From Umbilicaria muhlenbergii (Eukaryota > Ascomycota > Lecanoromycetes > Umbilicariales > Umbilicariaceae): a stretch of DNA of 64,000 bases. This document shows positions 33,097-44,745 of the stretch, piece after piece (position 1 is the stretch's first letter; each line of letters starts with the position of its first letter). The notes below the pieces were generated by a model. That model ran no database searches, was not told where the DNA came from, and saw only the letters and a list, made by a program, of their open reading frames with translations. The DNA lies in contig KK106985.1 in assembly GCA_000611775.1 (NCBI GenBank), positions 1,722,291 through 1,786,290 of the forward strand, in the 5' to 3' direction. A program made the translations under genes and the position numbers.

Positions 33097-34158
33097 AATT
33101 TTTCAAGCCGAGCTCCTTCGGTAGCTTCGATTTTGCAGAGACGGCACAAGTCTAAGAAATAGCTATACACAGATCAAGTAAAAGAAGCCTTGAGAGATAA
33201 AGGACTTCGCTAGCTTTTGATTCTAAATAGCTCGATCTATTCGATGGTTGGTAAATCTCTTCTCGCAATCCATTCGAAAATAAGGGTCTAAGAAGCCTTA
33301 TGTATCACACGCAGAGTCTTCTCTCCGCACCTTGCTTAGACTCCCTCCTTTGGGGCGCTGAAATTGGAGACGAAGTGGTGTAAATCCTTCCGGAAGACGT
33401 CGCTCTTGCAGCAGTGCACCGCAAGCTAAAGTGTTCAATGATTGGATTATCATACCAGGCTCAACTGGGCAAGCTAACCCAGAGCCGCTTTTAGTATTTC
33501 CTTTAGTCTACGAGGACGAGTACCAACTATTCTCTCGAGATGACTTGTGACATAGACTACCGCCTAAGAGCTCATGTTGTGCCACGGGTTTGGGGCCTAT
33601 TCCAAAGGCATCGACAGCCCGACCTCGATACACCCAAGCCACAAGGCAGTAACCAAAGGACCATGTGTTCGATCTCGATATCACAACGATGGGTTCATAA
33701 GCCTACTTTCGCACGGTCTGGATCTTGCTTTGTCTTCCACCAGGGCGTCCATCTGATGGGTAACAAAAGAGTGGCTCAAATCGGTTTGCGGCTTGGGCAG
33801 AAATAGTAATCCCGACGAAACTGAAGGTCTACCTTTCGCTCTCTATCTGGACCCGCTGTAGATAAGGCCATTAAAAGAGGGATAGAATGCTTATTATATA
33901 CATGAATCGAAAAACGCTCTGGCACCGTATTTATCAAAGTGCAACGCGCCAAGTAGTTCATCAGTAAGGTACGGAGATCTTTATGGCACTATCGGCACTC
34001 AACCCTAGATGTGTGAGCTTCGGCAGTGGAAAATCCTAATCCCTAGCGTCTCGTTCCTCGCGTCTCCAAGACACGCTCGACAACACGTCTATATCGGCCA
34101 ATGTCAATTTTCGTATGTTCTAACGAATGCTTTAGGGAGATAGAGATGGTTGTCTCCT
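33097..34158. promoter_or_regulatory. Region between divergent kel3 and sgs1
   Basis: 1062 bases between two start codons pointing away from each other. The short plus frames at 33540-33806 do not resemble a known protein. No site recognised. Confidence 0.4.
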
Positions 34159-37100
34159 ATGACGAGACATAATCTGAGGGAGCACCTGACCTGGCTTTTG
34201 GGCTCCGAAACCGCCACTCCTCCACGTGGGAACCCTTCTTCACTACAGCCACGTTTAGCCTCTCTCACAACCGTTGAAGAGGATCCCGATTCACCTAAAA
34301 GTCTTCCGGACCGCATCATTGTTACCGCTGATGTGGATTCAGAAAATGTTGCAGAGACCAGAAGACTCCCAGAATTCGTCCGCCCATCACTCCCAGCACG
34401 TTCGGGGGATTTTGAGGCGAGTGGGGAAATGGCAAGACTGCAGACGGGTCCCAGATCGGCCACAAAATCGCGATTATTGAGCCAGGCTTCTCCTGCTTTA
34501 TCGGAAACGCCAACGCCACGTGCGAATCCTAGCAACAGCGCATCGCTTAAGGATCAGTACAGCGCCTTCTATGGTGACAATGTCAAGAGTAAGTATTAAT
34601 GGGTCACCCTTAGCATATGACCATCATATTTCTAGGAGTAGTCACTAAGAGTTACAGCCGTGATTTCGACCTCTGAAAAAACCCGAGATACAAAAAACTT
34701 GCAGAACCCCGACTCTTCTGCTCGCAAAAGCCGGCCTCCTCGCAGCGAACCTGGTTCGATCGATCTCACCAAAGAACGCGATGTAGATACATCCTCTTCT
34801 AGCACCGTGGAAGCTTTCGGGGAGTCTAGACCCATATGGAGAGAGGACTCTGCATCTCGAAAGACGCCGGTTGTCAAAAGAGGGAGGAAAAGGAAGAGCG
34901 AGGAGCTGGAGACGGATCCATACCCTCAGCTCCAGCCAAAATCGGTCAAATTACCGCCCAGCGGCTCACAAGAGAGCTTCGTGGCCATCGACACATACCC
35001 AGATGAGGAACCACCGCCCTACTCAACAAATCCGATACAACGTGGTAAAAGCAACGCACGAACAGCGAACGGTCGGGTGATCAAGAACACCCATGCAATT
35101 ATTCCTAACATCGAAGAAGATTCTGAGGACGAAGACGAACTTGCAAAGGTGACGGACGACATCTTTGGACCGAATTCTGTATCTCTGCATAAAGCCTCTT
35201 CAGTAATCGAGAATAGGGGTGCTACAATTACTGGGGCTTGCGAGGCTAAAACCGAGGTCGGTCGGTCTTCCAAGAGGGATGTAGATCGGCTTGGCAATGG
35301 GAGAAAAAACCGCAAGGCAGTGGCAGATTCCGAGGACGAGGAGGAAGATGGCGACAGCGGAGAAACTCTCCACAGGGTGAAGTCCAAAGCTACTGTATCA
35401 ACAATGGGACTGACAGACGACGCCAACTACCCTGTTCTGTCTAATACCCCTGCCGCCTTGACTGGCTTCTCACAATCAGCAGTGAAGGATGAAGAAGGAC
35501 CTGCCAACCACTCCTCCATAGACGCGAAGATGGTTGCTGAACCAGCAGAATTGCATTTGCTAAGGCTCAACAGCGCCGCATCACCCTTCCAGCATAACTC
35601 ATCAACGAAACTAGCGGTTTGCGACGGTGACTGGAGAAATGATATCCCAACATCGACTGCGACCTCGTCAAACAAACTTGGCACTAAGGAACAAGCATCC
35701 GTCCGTTCGTTTCTTGAGTACCAGCCTCACCGCGCACAAGCCTATCTTGATGGATTATACAAGGCACGAAGATCTAATGCAGAGGCTACATACAATTGCT
35801 TGATAGCAGGCGAGACTGCAAGCCCGGAGCTGCAGCAGCAGACCGCATCTATAAGCCTGAAGATTAACGCAATGAACTGTCTTCTCCAGCTTCGAGATGA
35901 GTATCTTACGCTGACGCGGCGCAAGGAAGAGCTCAAGGCTCAGATGATTAACGCTATCCAAGAGGATTGTGACATCGCAAATAATTACAAGCAGGAATTG
36001 GAAGAGAGCAAGAGAGCTGCTCTACGCTTATCCAACATAGAAATTGACATAGCTAAGCATCTGGAGCGCACATCGGATTTCCTGTCTGGTAGCCATTTGT
36101 CGTTGCAAGGTGATTCTAACAATGGCAAGCACCCCTGTGGCACCCAAGACTTACCATCCGCAGTCGTAGTCCAGTCTACTCAAGCGCCACAACCACTTCA
36201 AGAGCCGCATGAGACTGGACCAGCAATTCCTTTATCTAGTGCGTCGACACATACGCAATACGTGGGGCAAACCCAAGTGACTGATGGCACTCCACACACA
36301 CCAAAGAAACCCCCCAAGAAATCTGATGGGGATGCTTTGTCTAGGACCTTCGAATCAAGGAAACGCCCACAAGGTCTCCATAATCCGTATCAGGATTTCG
36401 AGACCAGCCAGAGGAATTCTATCCCTACCCATGCGCCACTCATCAATACGATAGGCGTAAATGCCTACTTTTCTCCATCAAAGCGAAAGATGAGGCAAAA
36501 CGTAACCACCTCAAATGAGCAGGTTAATTCATCCGTTGGTTTGGAGCGTGCTTCTAGAGACTTGCAACATCCAGGCCCCAATAGCCGCACGTTCGAGATA
36601 GACGTACCGACTAGCGATCGACACGGCAAGCTGGAGATTGATCAAGGTAAAATTTACGCAACAAACATGGCAAGTCCGGGACCATCATTCAACGACGATG
36701 ACGAGTATGGACAGAACGAAGATGATGAGGAGTTGCTAGAAGTAGCGCAAGAGTGGGAAGGCCGCTACTCGCATTCAACTTGGGACTCTAATGAAGGAAG
36801 ACGAATGGTGTTTGCTGAAACAGATGGTAATGTACTACGCGAGCAGTCACATAAGCCGCCTGTACAGCCTGCCGTAACTCCTCTTCCGTCCTCAATGAAG
36901 CAACATCCCTGGTCGCGAGATGTCAAGGCGGCGATGAAGGAGCGTTTCCACCTTCGTGGGTTCCGATCTAATCAACTCGAAGCCATCAATGCCACTTTGG
37001 GAGGAAAAGATGCATTTGTGCTGATGCCAACGGGAGGCGGCAAGTCACTCTGCTACCAATTACCATCTATCATTAGCTCCGGACGGACCAAGGGTGTTAC

Positions 37101-39842
37101 AGTCGTGATATCCCCGCTTCTCAGTCTCATGCAGGACCAGGTTGAACATCTACGGAAACTCAATATACAAGCATTCCTCATCAACAGCGAGGTTACAGCA
37201 GAGCACCGACGGCTGGTCATGGACACTCTAAAGGATCCTAATGTGGAGCATTTCATTCAACTGCTCTATATAACGCCGGAGATGATTAATAAAAGCCAAG
37301 CAATTGTGAACGCTTTTCAGAACCTCTATCGACGGAAAAGACTGGCCCGTATTGTTATCGACGAGGCCCATTGCGTGAGTCAATGGGGTCATGACTTCCG
37401 CCCTGACTACAAGTTATTGGGTCAGGTCAGGCAGCAATTCAAAGGGGTCCCGGTCATGGCTTTGACAGCTACTGCTACAGAGAATGTCAAGGTCGACGTA
37501 ATTCACAATCTTGGCATGCAAAAATGCGAAATCTTCACGCAAAGCTTCAATCGTCCGAATTTGACTTATGAAGTCCGTACCAAGGGAAAAGCCAAGGACG
37601 TCCTTGATAGCATGGCGCAGACCATCAACACATCTTACAAGAATCAGTCCGGTATTGTGTATTGTTTATCCCGGCAGAATTGCGAGAAAATCGCAGAAAA
37701 GCTGCGAAAGGAGCACGGTATAAAAGCACATCATTATCATGCAGGCATGGAAGCGCAAGAGAAGACTTCGGTTCAGAAACAATGGCAGGAGGGTAAACAC
37801 CACGTCATCGTTGCGACGATAGCATTCGGGATGGGAATCGACAAGCCTGACGTACGCTTTGTCATTCACCATACGATTCCGAAAAGTCTTGAGGGGTACT
37901 ATCAGGAAACTGGTCGCGCTGGCCGTGATGGCAAGCGATCTGGATGCTATTTGTACTACGGCTACCATGATACCAGCGCGCTCAAGAGGATGATCGATGA
38001 TGGAGATGGTAGCTGGGAACAGAAGGAACGGCAAAGACAAATGCTCAGGAATGTCGTGCAATTTTGTGAGAATCGGAGTGATTGCAGGAGAGTACAGGTT
38101 CTCAATTATTTCAATGAATCCTTCAAGCGAGAGGATTGCAAGGGTGCTTGTGACAACTGCACTTCTAACAGCACGTTTGAGAGTCAAGATTTCACAGACT
38201 ATGCGGTCGCTGCGATAGAGCTGGTCAAACGCATTGAGCAGGACAACGTGACTTTACTACACTGCGTCGATGTCTTTCGAGGGAGCAAGACTAAGAAGAT
38301 CATGGATTTCCACCACAATCGTCTCGATGACTACGGAGCTGGCTCAGAGCTTGATAGAGGAGAGGTCGAGCGCCTCTTTTATCGCCTCCTTAGTGAAGAT
38401 GCTTTGGCCGAGCAAAATGTCGTGAATAAGGCTGGTTTCGCCTCTCAGTACATCCGTGTAAGTTTCATCCGTTTGGTTTGCTCGAAAAGGAAGCTAAAAA
38501 CATGAAGCTTGGGAAGAATTGTGACGACTTCATCACAGGCCGCCGGAAGCTCAAGATCCAGGTTCGGATATCGCCAAACGGCAAGGCCAAGATGCCGAAG
38601 CCAGCTTCCAAACCAAAGACTACTGGAGTTCGAGCAGCCCGCCGAGACTATCCTCAGTCTACTAATGTCTCTTCACCGATTCAAGCAGCTTCTAGGCGGC
38701 GCCAGGTCATGCGCGAATGGGAGGATCCAGAGACTGAACGTGCATTACACAGGAACGGCTATGCTCGTGATAATTTCGTTATTAGCGATGACGAAACGTA
38801 CAATTGGGAGGGAAACGATGGGGAAGGAGAAGAGGACTTTGAGTTGATACGTGAAGCTGGGAAACCACAGAGGGCCACCAGGAGACAACTTGGACCACCA
38901 ATAACCACCGACGAGAAGCTTGAACGATTGAATTCCACCCACAGGATGGTTGTAGAAGACTTCATGGTTCGTGCGAGAAAATTGTCTAACAACGTTAGTC
39001 TCATCAGAGAGTGATACAGTCTGAATGATATATGCTCACTGTCACAGATACTCATAGCCAAGGACCTTCGAGCTGTCCCTTTCACAGACACTATACTTCG
39101 AGAGATGGCCATCAATTTCCCAAAAGGTATTAACATCTTGAGAGTTTGACTAAACACACAAAACTAATGTGCTTTAGACGAGAAGGAACTCCTCGAAATC
39201 CCGGGAATTGATCCCGATAGAGTCAAACGCTATGGAACACGTTTCCTCAAAGTCGTTAGGGCTTCTCAGGAGGGATATGAGTCTATGATGCAGCAGCAAG
39301 AGGATCGCCCGCAAGACCCCAATCACCAGAATGTTATCGATATCAGTAGTGATGATGAAGGCCCCGATTACGGTGGCTTCGATGATCTTGGCCAAGACGA
39401 GGAATCGCAAGAAGAACGGAGCACCTACTTTCAAGCTCCTATGGATGTGGAGGCCTTCAATGCCCGATGTACGTGGGCTTGACGCTTTGAGACTTCACTA
39501 TGTTAGCTTATAAACGGTGTAGTCTCGCAGATACCAACTATCGCCCCAGGAGCGCCTACCCGTTCTCAAACGCAGCCACGTGATTATCAAGCTCGTCCTG
39601 ATAGTCGAGGCGGGCGTAGTAATTTTCGAGGCGGCGGTCGTGGCGGTTCACGCGGCGCGTTCAGAAAAGGATTCCGCAAAACTTCTAACGGTTCTAGTTC
39701 TGGCAGAGCTCCAGCTGGTGTAGCGAAGAAAAAGTCTGCGAGTAACAAGACCAGCAGCAGCAGTTTTGTTGGAGTACCACCAAAGCCGAAAGGTTTTCCT
39801 ACTAGCTTTGGAGGCGGCGGTATTGGCATGATGCCTACTTGA
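34159..39842 (+). CDS. sgs1: RecQ DNA helicase (Sgs1/BLM type)
   Basis: 3'-5' DNA helicase that acts with topoisomerase III in recombination and replication-fork repair; the Neurospora relative is QDE-3 (family knowledge). Six exons: 34159-34588, 34658-38457, 38508-38993, 39048-39126, 39178-39468, 39523-39842; 1801 residues. Introns 69, 50, 54, 51 and 54 bases. The first in-frame ATG gives MTRHNLREHLTWLL, the usual fungal start. After a disordered acidic N-terminus of about 900 residues come Walker A MPTGGGKSLCYQLP (near 932), DEAHCVSQWGHDFRP (near 1044), motif VI QETGRAGRDG, the zinc-binding C-x-n-CKGACDNC segment (near 1280-1320), the RQC region, an HRDC domain split over exons 3-5 (about 1540-1620), and an Arg/Gly/Ser-rich tail ending GGGGIGMMPT. 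All key helicase residues appear intact. Confidence 0.95.
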
Positions 39843-40058
39843 TGGACGCGTTGACCGAGGATTTGCTAGGGAACCTCAGGAGCCTCCAGTAGGGAATTTC
39901 TGTTTTCCATCTGCGCTGGCGTCTGTCTTGGTTTGCTTTCTGTATGGCTTCTGGCGCTTTCAGGCGTTTTGCCACAAGTTCTCTCAATTGCTGTTGGGTG
40001 GCTAGTGCGCTGCATTTTCGTTTCATGAAAGGCGTCGGCTCCCTCTATTGTACTCTCC

Positions 40059-43000
40059 ATGTCAAACGACAACATTATTAGCTCAGACAGGAGCTCGATC
40101 TTGCTTTATCTGACACATGAGAGCAAGAATTGCAAAGATGTAATTGACAATGCTGAACATGACAATTTCATAGGTACTGAGAACCCAAGCCTTGTTGACG
40201 TTGCGCGAGGTATCAGTACCTCCTTCCAAAGAGGGCATGAGCGGAATAGGTCTAGCTCGTCTTGGCAACCAGGTTCTCAGGAGCCGAACGGGAATTTCTT
40301 TCTATGTGTTTTCATCCGCGAGATCAGTAGCCACCGTTGGCTTAGTGTGCCCATTGAGATGATGGCACTCACCGAGATTTCGAACAACATCCCGGGGAGG
40401 ATGAGAACCACCGGAAGTAGTACACAGAGTCCCAGTAATGGCACATGCCTTACGTCGAACTTCTGGGCTGAGAGGAATGCAGACTTCAAGCCTCCTCCTT
40501 CCTCGTTACAGGGGATGCTAAAGAACACTACGGAGACTGGCGATGTCGGCCGATTTTCCATCAAACCTACACGTATACCACACCCTACGACACGCGGGGC
40601 TTCACAGCGGCGAAAAGCTTTCGACACGCGGGCGAGACCTCGATTCGTTACTCTGACGAGTTTCCAACCACGTCCTGAACAGCATCGCGAGAGCGAGCAC
40701 GCCAGCGAAGAATACATTCCGTTCCGGCCATATGCGGGCACAACAGCTTCAAGTGTTATCTCGTTGTACCAGGGCGAGAGCGAGAAAGCTTCAGACGGTC
40801 CATCTGAAAGCGCTAATCAAGACTACCATTCCCATCCTATGACGCAGAGCTCTCAAACTAGCTACAAAGTTTCTGACCAACGAACACTCGCAAGCCTTCG
40901 AGCTCAACGCGAGCTGACTCGGTCACCTCTTGCTTATCCCACAAGACTGAAGCGGCCAGGATACCGACCATCTTCTCCAGCGCTGAGTGACTTCAACGGA
41001 TCCGAAGCCAGAACGAACTTTGGGCTTGATCACGGAACAAGTTTCCGTACATCCTCGCCTTTATCAATGCAGGCAAAGGACTGCATGCCGTCGACCCATC
41101 GCCAAGGCTTCAGTCGATCGATCCCATCGCTTGTAAATCCTGCTTCAGCTTTCATTCCAAGGCGTGATAGGGCTCAGCGGAAGGCATCGGCGCCAACAAG
41201 GGTACCAACGCCCACTCCTTTAGGATGCCAACAGAGGGCCAGAGCTGCTACACAGGACCAGTGGGTGCGGTCTGTGCCAGGTCTTCCCTCACATAGTCGA
41301 CAGTCACCATCTGCAACCCCGTTGTACTACGACTATACAGAAGCCTTTGAGGAAGAGAGCCACTTTCGCAGCACGACTGTGTCCACTGACTCTCTTGTTG
41401 ACCCGCCGATTCCCGAGGAGCCCCCTGTCCATCAGGAGCTTCATGCGAAGGTGAACGATGATCCCGTAGAGCTCCCAGTCAGTGGCAGCGCGTCTCTAGA
41501 CTCTTCTGTCGGGAGTATGTATTCCGCCAATGGTGACCTACCGGTGGAGAGAACTAGAGGCATGCCAATGCAGGCACTAGAAAATGTTGAGATCGAAGCA
41601 TCCCCTTCTATCGAAGTATGCCTGTCAGGCCGTGAAAGCCAGCCACCAGCCCGTTCGGACGATTTCGATGAAGACCAAAGCGAGGAGGAACCCCCGGCTC
41701 TTTCTGAACTCTCTAAGAAAATGGTACCGGTAGGCTGTTCCTCCTTTTCCGACGGAAATTTTGCAGGAGGTGTGTGTCCTCCAATTTCAAGCCATACTAC
41801 TCGCGGTATGGTTTGTACAAACAACTTTTTTCAGTCTTCTCATCTATCTTGTCCTGCAACGGATTCGTTGGAGTACTCTTATTCCAAGGCAGAGGATGCC
41901 CACGAATACCAATCCAGCACTGGGGACGTATCTCAAGCCCAATGGAAAACTCCTTCACTGGATTTCAGCCACTTGGACCTGAATGATAAGACAACGCGTA
42001 TATCAGATACATATGGAACACGTGTGTTGTCATCTGATAATCTTGTTCAGACGGATTATGCAGGTATCTATGCTCCGGTGCCGGAACGAACCTTGTCATC
42101 TCGAAGTCATCAAAATAAATACAGTCATATCCTTTCCATAGACGAGAACTTCTCAGAGCTGGCCGAGGTTGCCACAAAGTCGGAAGTAGATGACAGGCTC
42201 CCTATTCCAGACGAAGCAGGGGAGGACAGCAGATCAACTGAAGCTGTCCTCAATTATTCGGGATCTTCTTCATGTGTCCGACCTCTTAGTGAGCTGGCCA
42301 GCCAGTCTTCAGCTGCCACAGGTTCTCCTGCCAGTATGAACCCAGTCACTCCCCCAGAACGTGACGAAGACCAGCAACGAGTTCTAAGCGAACTCATAAG
42401 GCAGTCCTTACTGTGGGAATACTCCCATTCCACTGCGAGCTCCGGAAATACTGAGAACTTTGATGACGGTATCGTTCCTCAGCATATATTGCAGGATTCT
42501 TTCTCGGATGGCTCCACCGGAAATCTGACCCAGACGTCACCAAACCCTATAAGGGACTCCGCAAGAGTATCTGCCCACCACCAGATGCTTGTTTCACAGG
42601 ATAACGACCGATCGGGAGTCATCAAGAAAACAAGTCAGGCAGAATTCATGAAGAGCTTACCTTCTTTACCCAGGAATTCTTCCTATAGATCGTACACACC
42701 TCCCAATCCTTCGATATCAACCCAATTACCTTTTGCCGTCTCACCGTTAACTGCTGGCCGGAAAGACACCGTTCTCACCGCCAATATGGACCATTCACTT
42801 GGTGCCCTTACCGAACAACAAGGTCATGATGAAGAAGAGGAATCGTTAGTACCAAGATACAAGCTGAAAATGCGGCCAAACAGGGAATCTACCGCCTCGC
42901 CCGCTGACTCCCGACCTTGGAATTTTGACGCAAGCTATCCATGGAGCAATCAGCCATCCCAAGTCGATCTCAGACTACCAGAGCCTTCCAGAATGCATCA

Positions 43001-43679
43001 ACAACCTGTCGCGAAGTCGCCAAGATTCAAACTGAAGATTACAAGGGCTTCTCTATTGAACGAAGGGACTGTGAGAGTCAAAAAGCAGGCTGCGTCTCCG
43101 AAAAAAGACACGACTCAACAGGCCCCGAAACCGATTGATCTCTTCCGAAGCCTCAAGTTTGGGCGTAAAGATAAGTCAGGTCCGGCTGAGATGGGCATTG
43201 CCAGTAACGGATCTCTTTCGAGAAAGATGCAATTCGGTGAAGCCGTGGGTGGTCTTCCATCGACGTCCGGGAACGCCAATCTGATCCCTCCTTTGTCAGC
43301 CCTGCACTTCACCGAGACTCGGAGCTTCTTCTCGGACGATAGCTCGCAGAAACTCCGTAAAGGGAGTTTGCGAAAACGACTGTCATACCTGAAAGCTATC
43401 GCTACAAGAAACAGTTCTTCGGAGGAAGGAAAGGGTGTCGATCGAGGATTGGCTGGTTCTGCAATGGGGAAGTCAAGGGTTAGTGGTCGAAGCAGCCAGC
43501 ACAGTCCAGATGCAACGGTGGGTATGTCCAACCTCAAGTATGTGAGATGGAAGATGGTGGAAAGAATCAAAGTATGGTGGCAGCGTGGAGAAGAAAAGAT
43601 ACGCGCGTTAGGAGAAATGGTGAAGGGTAAAGGTCAGAAAGGCCGTTCTCAAAACACCGATCAGTATCAAGGCGTCTGA
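40059..43679 (+). CDS. Large disordered protein of 1206 residues, function unknown
   Basis: Not recognised. Single open frame of 3621 bases on the same strand as sgs1 and 216 bases after it. Composition is Ser/Pro/Glu/Arg rich with no globular domain visible; it looks intrinsically disordered over most of its length. Ordered-looking patches: ELIRQSLLWEYSHS near 800, PRYKLKMRP and SPRFKLKITRAS (two similar basic strands near 930 and 990), and a basic amphipathic C-terminus with KGSLRKRLSYLKAIATRN and RWKMVERIKVWWQRGEEKI near 1165, which might touch a membrane or nucleic acid. The first 100 residues are less convincing, with a hydrophobic oddity around NFFLCVFIREISSHRW; a start at the ATG pair near 40359 (ALTEISNNIPGRMR) is a real alternative. 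Confidence 0.75.
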   Translation: MSNDNIISSDRSSILLYLTHESKNCKDVIDNAEHDNFIGTENPSLVDVARGISTSFQRGHERNRSSSSWQPGSQEPNGNFFLCVFIREISSHRWLSVPIEMMALTEISNNIPGRMRTTGSSTQSPSNGTCLTSNFWAERNADFKPPPSSLQGMLKNTTETGDVGRFSIKPTRIPHPTTRGASQRRKAFDTRARPRFVTLTSFQPRPEQHRESEHASEEYIPFRPYAGTTASSVISLYQGESEKASDGPSESANQDYHSHPMTQSSQTSYKVSDQRTLASLRAQRELTRSPLAYPTRLKRPGYRPSSPALSDFNGSEARTNFGLDHGTSFRTSSPLSMQAKDCMPSTHRQGFSRSIPSLVNPASAFIPRRDRAQRKASAPTRVPTPTPLGCQQRARAATQDQWVRSVPGLPSHSRQSPSATPLYYDYTEAFEEESHFRSTTVSTDSLVDPPIPEEPPVHQELHAKVNDDPVELPVSGSASLDSSVGSMYSANGDLPVERTRGMPMQALENVEIEASPSIEVCLSGRESQPPARSDDFDEDQSEEEPPALSELSKKMVPVGCSSFSDGNFAGGVCPPISSHTTRGMVCTNNFFQSSHLSCPATDSLEYSYSKAEDAHEYQSSTGDVSQAQWKTPSLDFSHLDLNDKTTRISDTYGTRVLSSDNLVQTDYAGIYAPVPERTLSSRSHQNKYSHILSIDENFSELAEVATKSEVDDRLPIPDEAGEDSRSTEAVLNYSGSSSCVRPLSELASQSSAATGSPASMNPVTPPERDEDQQRVLSELIRQSLLWEYSHSTASSGNTENFDDGIVPQHILQDSFSDGSTGNLTQTSPNPIRDSARVSAHHQMLVSQDNDRSGVIKKTSQAEFMKSLPSLPRNSSYRSYTPPNPSISTQLPFAVSPLTAGRKDTVLTANMDHSLGALTEQQGHDEEEESLVPRYKLKMRPNRESTASPADSRPWNFDASYPWSNQPSQVDLRLPEPSRMHQQPVAKSPRFKLKITRASLLNEGTVRVKKQAASPKKDTTQQAPKPIDLFRSLKFGRKDKSGPAEMGIASNGSLSRKMQFGEAVGGLPSTSGNANLIPPLSALHFTETRSFFSDDSSQKLRKGSLRKRLSYLKAIATRNSSSEEGKGVDRGLAGSAMGKSRVSGRSSQHSPDATVGMSNLKYVRWKMVERIKVWWQRGEEKIRALGEMVKGKGQKGRSQNTDQYQGV

Positions 43680-44074
43680 GCGACCTCTGCCATGTCCAAG
43701 ACAGCAAACCCTATCGGTTTTCATCTATTGCTGAGTATCGTTTGTGGATGATACTCATCTGTTTGCTTTCTTTGCTTCGGGAGACTTAGCTTGCTGGACA
43801 CTCCCAGCAAGCGGACCTATTTTTTGCTTCGTCAAGTCTCTTAAAGTTCTGTCCAGAGGCCGGAGAGCCACGGAAAGGAGGTCGATTCAACTCGAGAATC
43901 TTGTGAGGTGTACCTCACCACGGATTTGCGATGCCTAAGGTTAGGCTGCTAATTGCCAGAGAAAGTAATACTTATACAGCGTGCTGGGATCTGCCTCTAA
44001 AAGTGTCTTAGAATCGCCTTAGCTTAACAATAGAAGGGTAGATGGGTACGATCGAATGTAGAGTTTAGCACAAG

Positions 44075-44340
44075 CTTCAGAAGCAGGCATCCACACAACC
44101 AAGCCCTCAAATATGGCCCAAAGTAGATAAGTAGTTGAGCATGGACGGGAATCGCAATAGTCATCACGATACCTTCTGAAAAGCCTGGACTAAAGCCCTC
44201 AAAACTGTCCCAGAGTGGACTAGTAGTTGAGCATAGACATGAATCGCAAAAACTCATGATGACACCTTTCGAAACGCAGGCATCAAGCTCTTGAATACGA
44301 CCGAAAGTGGAAAAGTAGCTAAGCATGGACGCAGTAATTG
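44075..44340. repeat. Three diverged copies of a ~95-bp unit
   Basis: Copies start at 44075, 44173 and 44266 (each CTT-x-x-GAAA/GAAG), with the shared pattern AAGCCCTCAAA, then AGTGGA or AGTAGA, GTAGTTGAGCATGGAC or close to it, and GAATCGCAA. The third copy is the most changed and the shortest. Periods are 98 and 93 bases. Confidence 0.8.
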
Positions 44341-44504
44341 TAGAATTGACCGGCCGGTATGTCAAGCCTTTGAGCATGCCGCAACATCTATATAATCCCC
44401 AAAGTCCCCTCGTAACTGTCTTGATATCTGCATCCTTCAGAACATCGACCGCCCGGATACCTCGAAGTAGTATTTTTCGGTATACATATCACGAAAGACA
44501 GGAT

Positions 44505-44716
44505 CCATTACCACTATCGTGACCCATTACCACTACCAAGACCCGTTACCACTATCAAGACCCGTTACCATTGTCGAGAACTGTCGAGACCATTACCACT
44601 GTCGAGGCCCGTGGCCACCCTCGAGACCCATCACCACTGTCAAGACCATTGCCGCTGTCGAATTCCATTGCCACTGTCAAGACCCTTATCACATCGAGAC
44701 CCATCACCACCACTGG
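44505..44716. repeat. Minisatellite, about 11 units of 17-20 bp
   Basis: Units follow the pattern CCCATTACCACTGTCAAGA with frequent changes, starting at 44505, 44523, 44542 and onward to 44716; one unit is followed by a 9-base partial. The array ends 29 bases before the start codon at 44746 and stays open in the frame of that gene from 44611, but no ATG precedes it there. Confidence 0.85.
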
Positions 44717-44745
44717 ATTATCCGCTCAACTCCCCGCCATACACC

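Larger units (their letters stand above)
43680..44745. other. Repeat-rich intergenic stretch
   Basis: 1066 bases without a supported gene. It contains two separate tandem arrays listed below: three diverged copies of about 95 bases and an array of about 19-base units that ends just before the next start codon. Confidence 0.5.
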
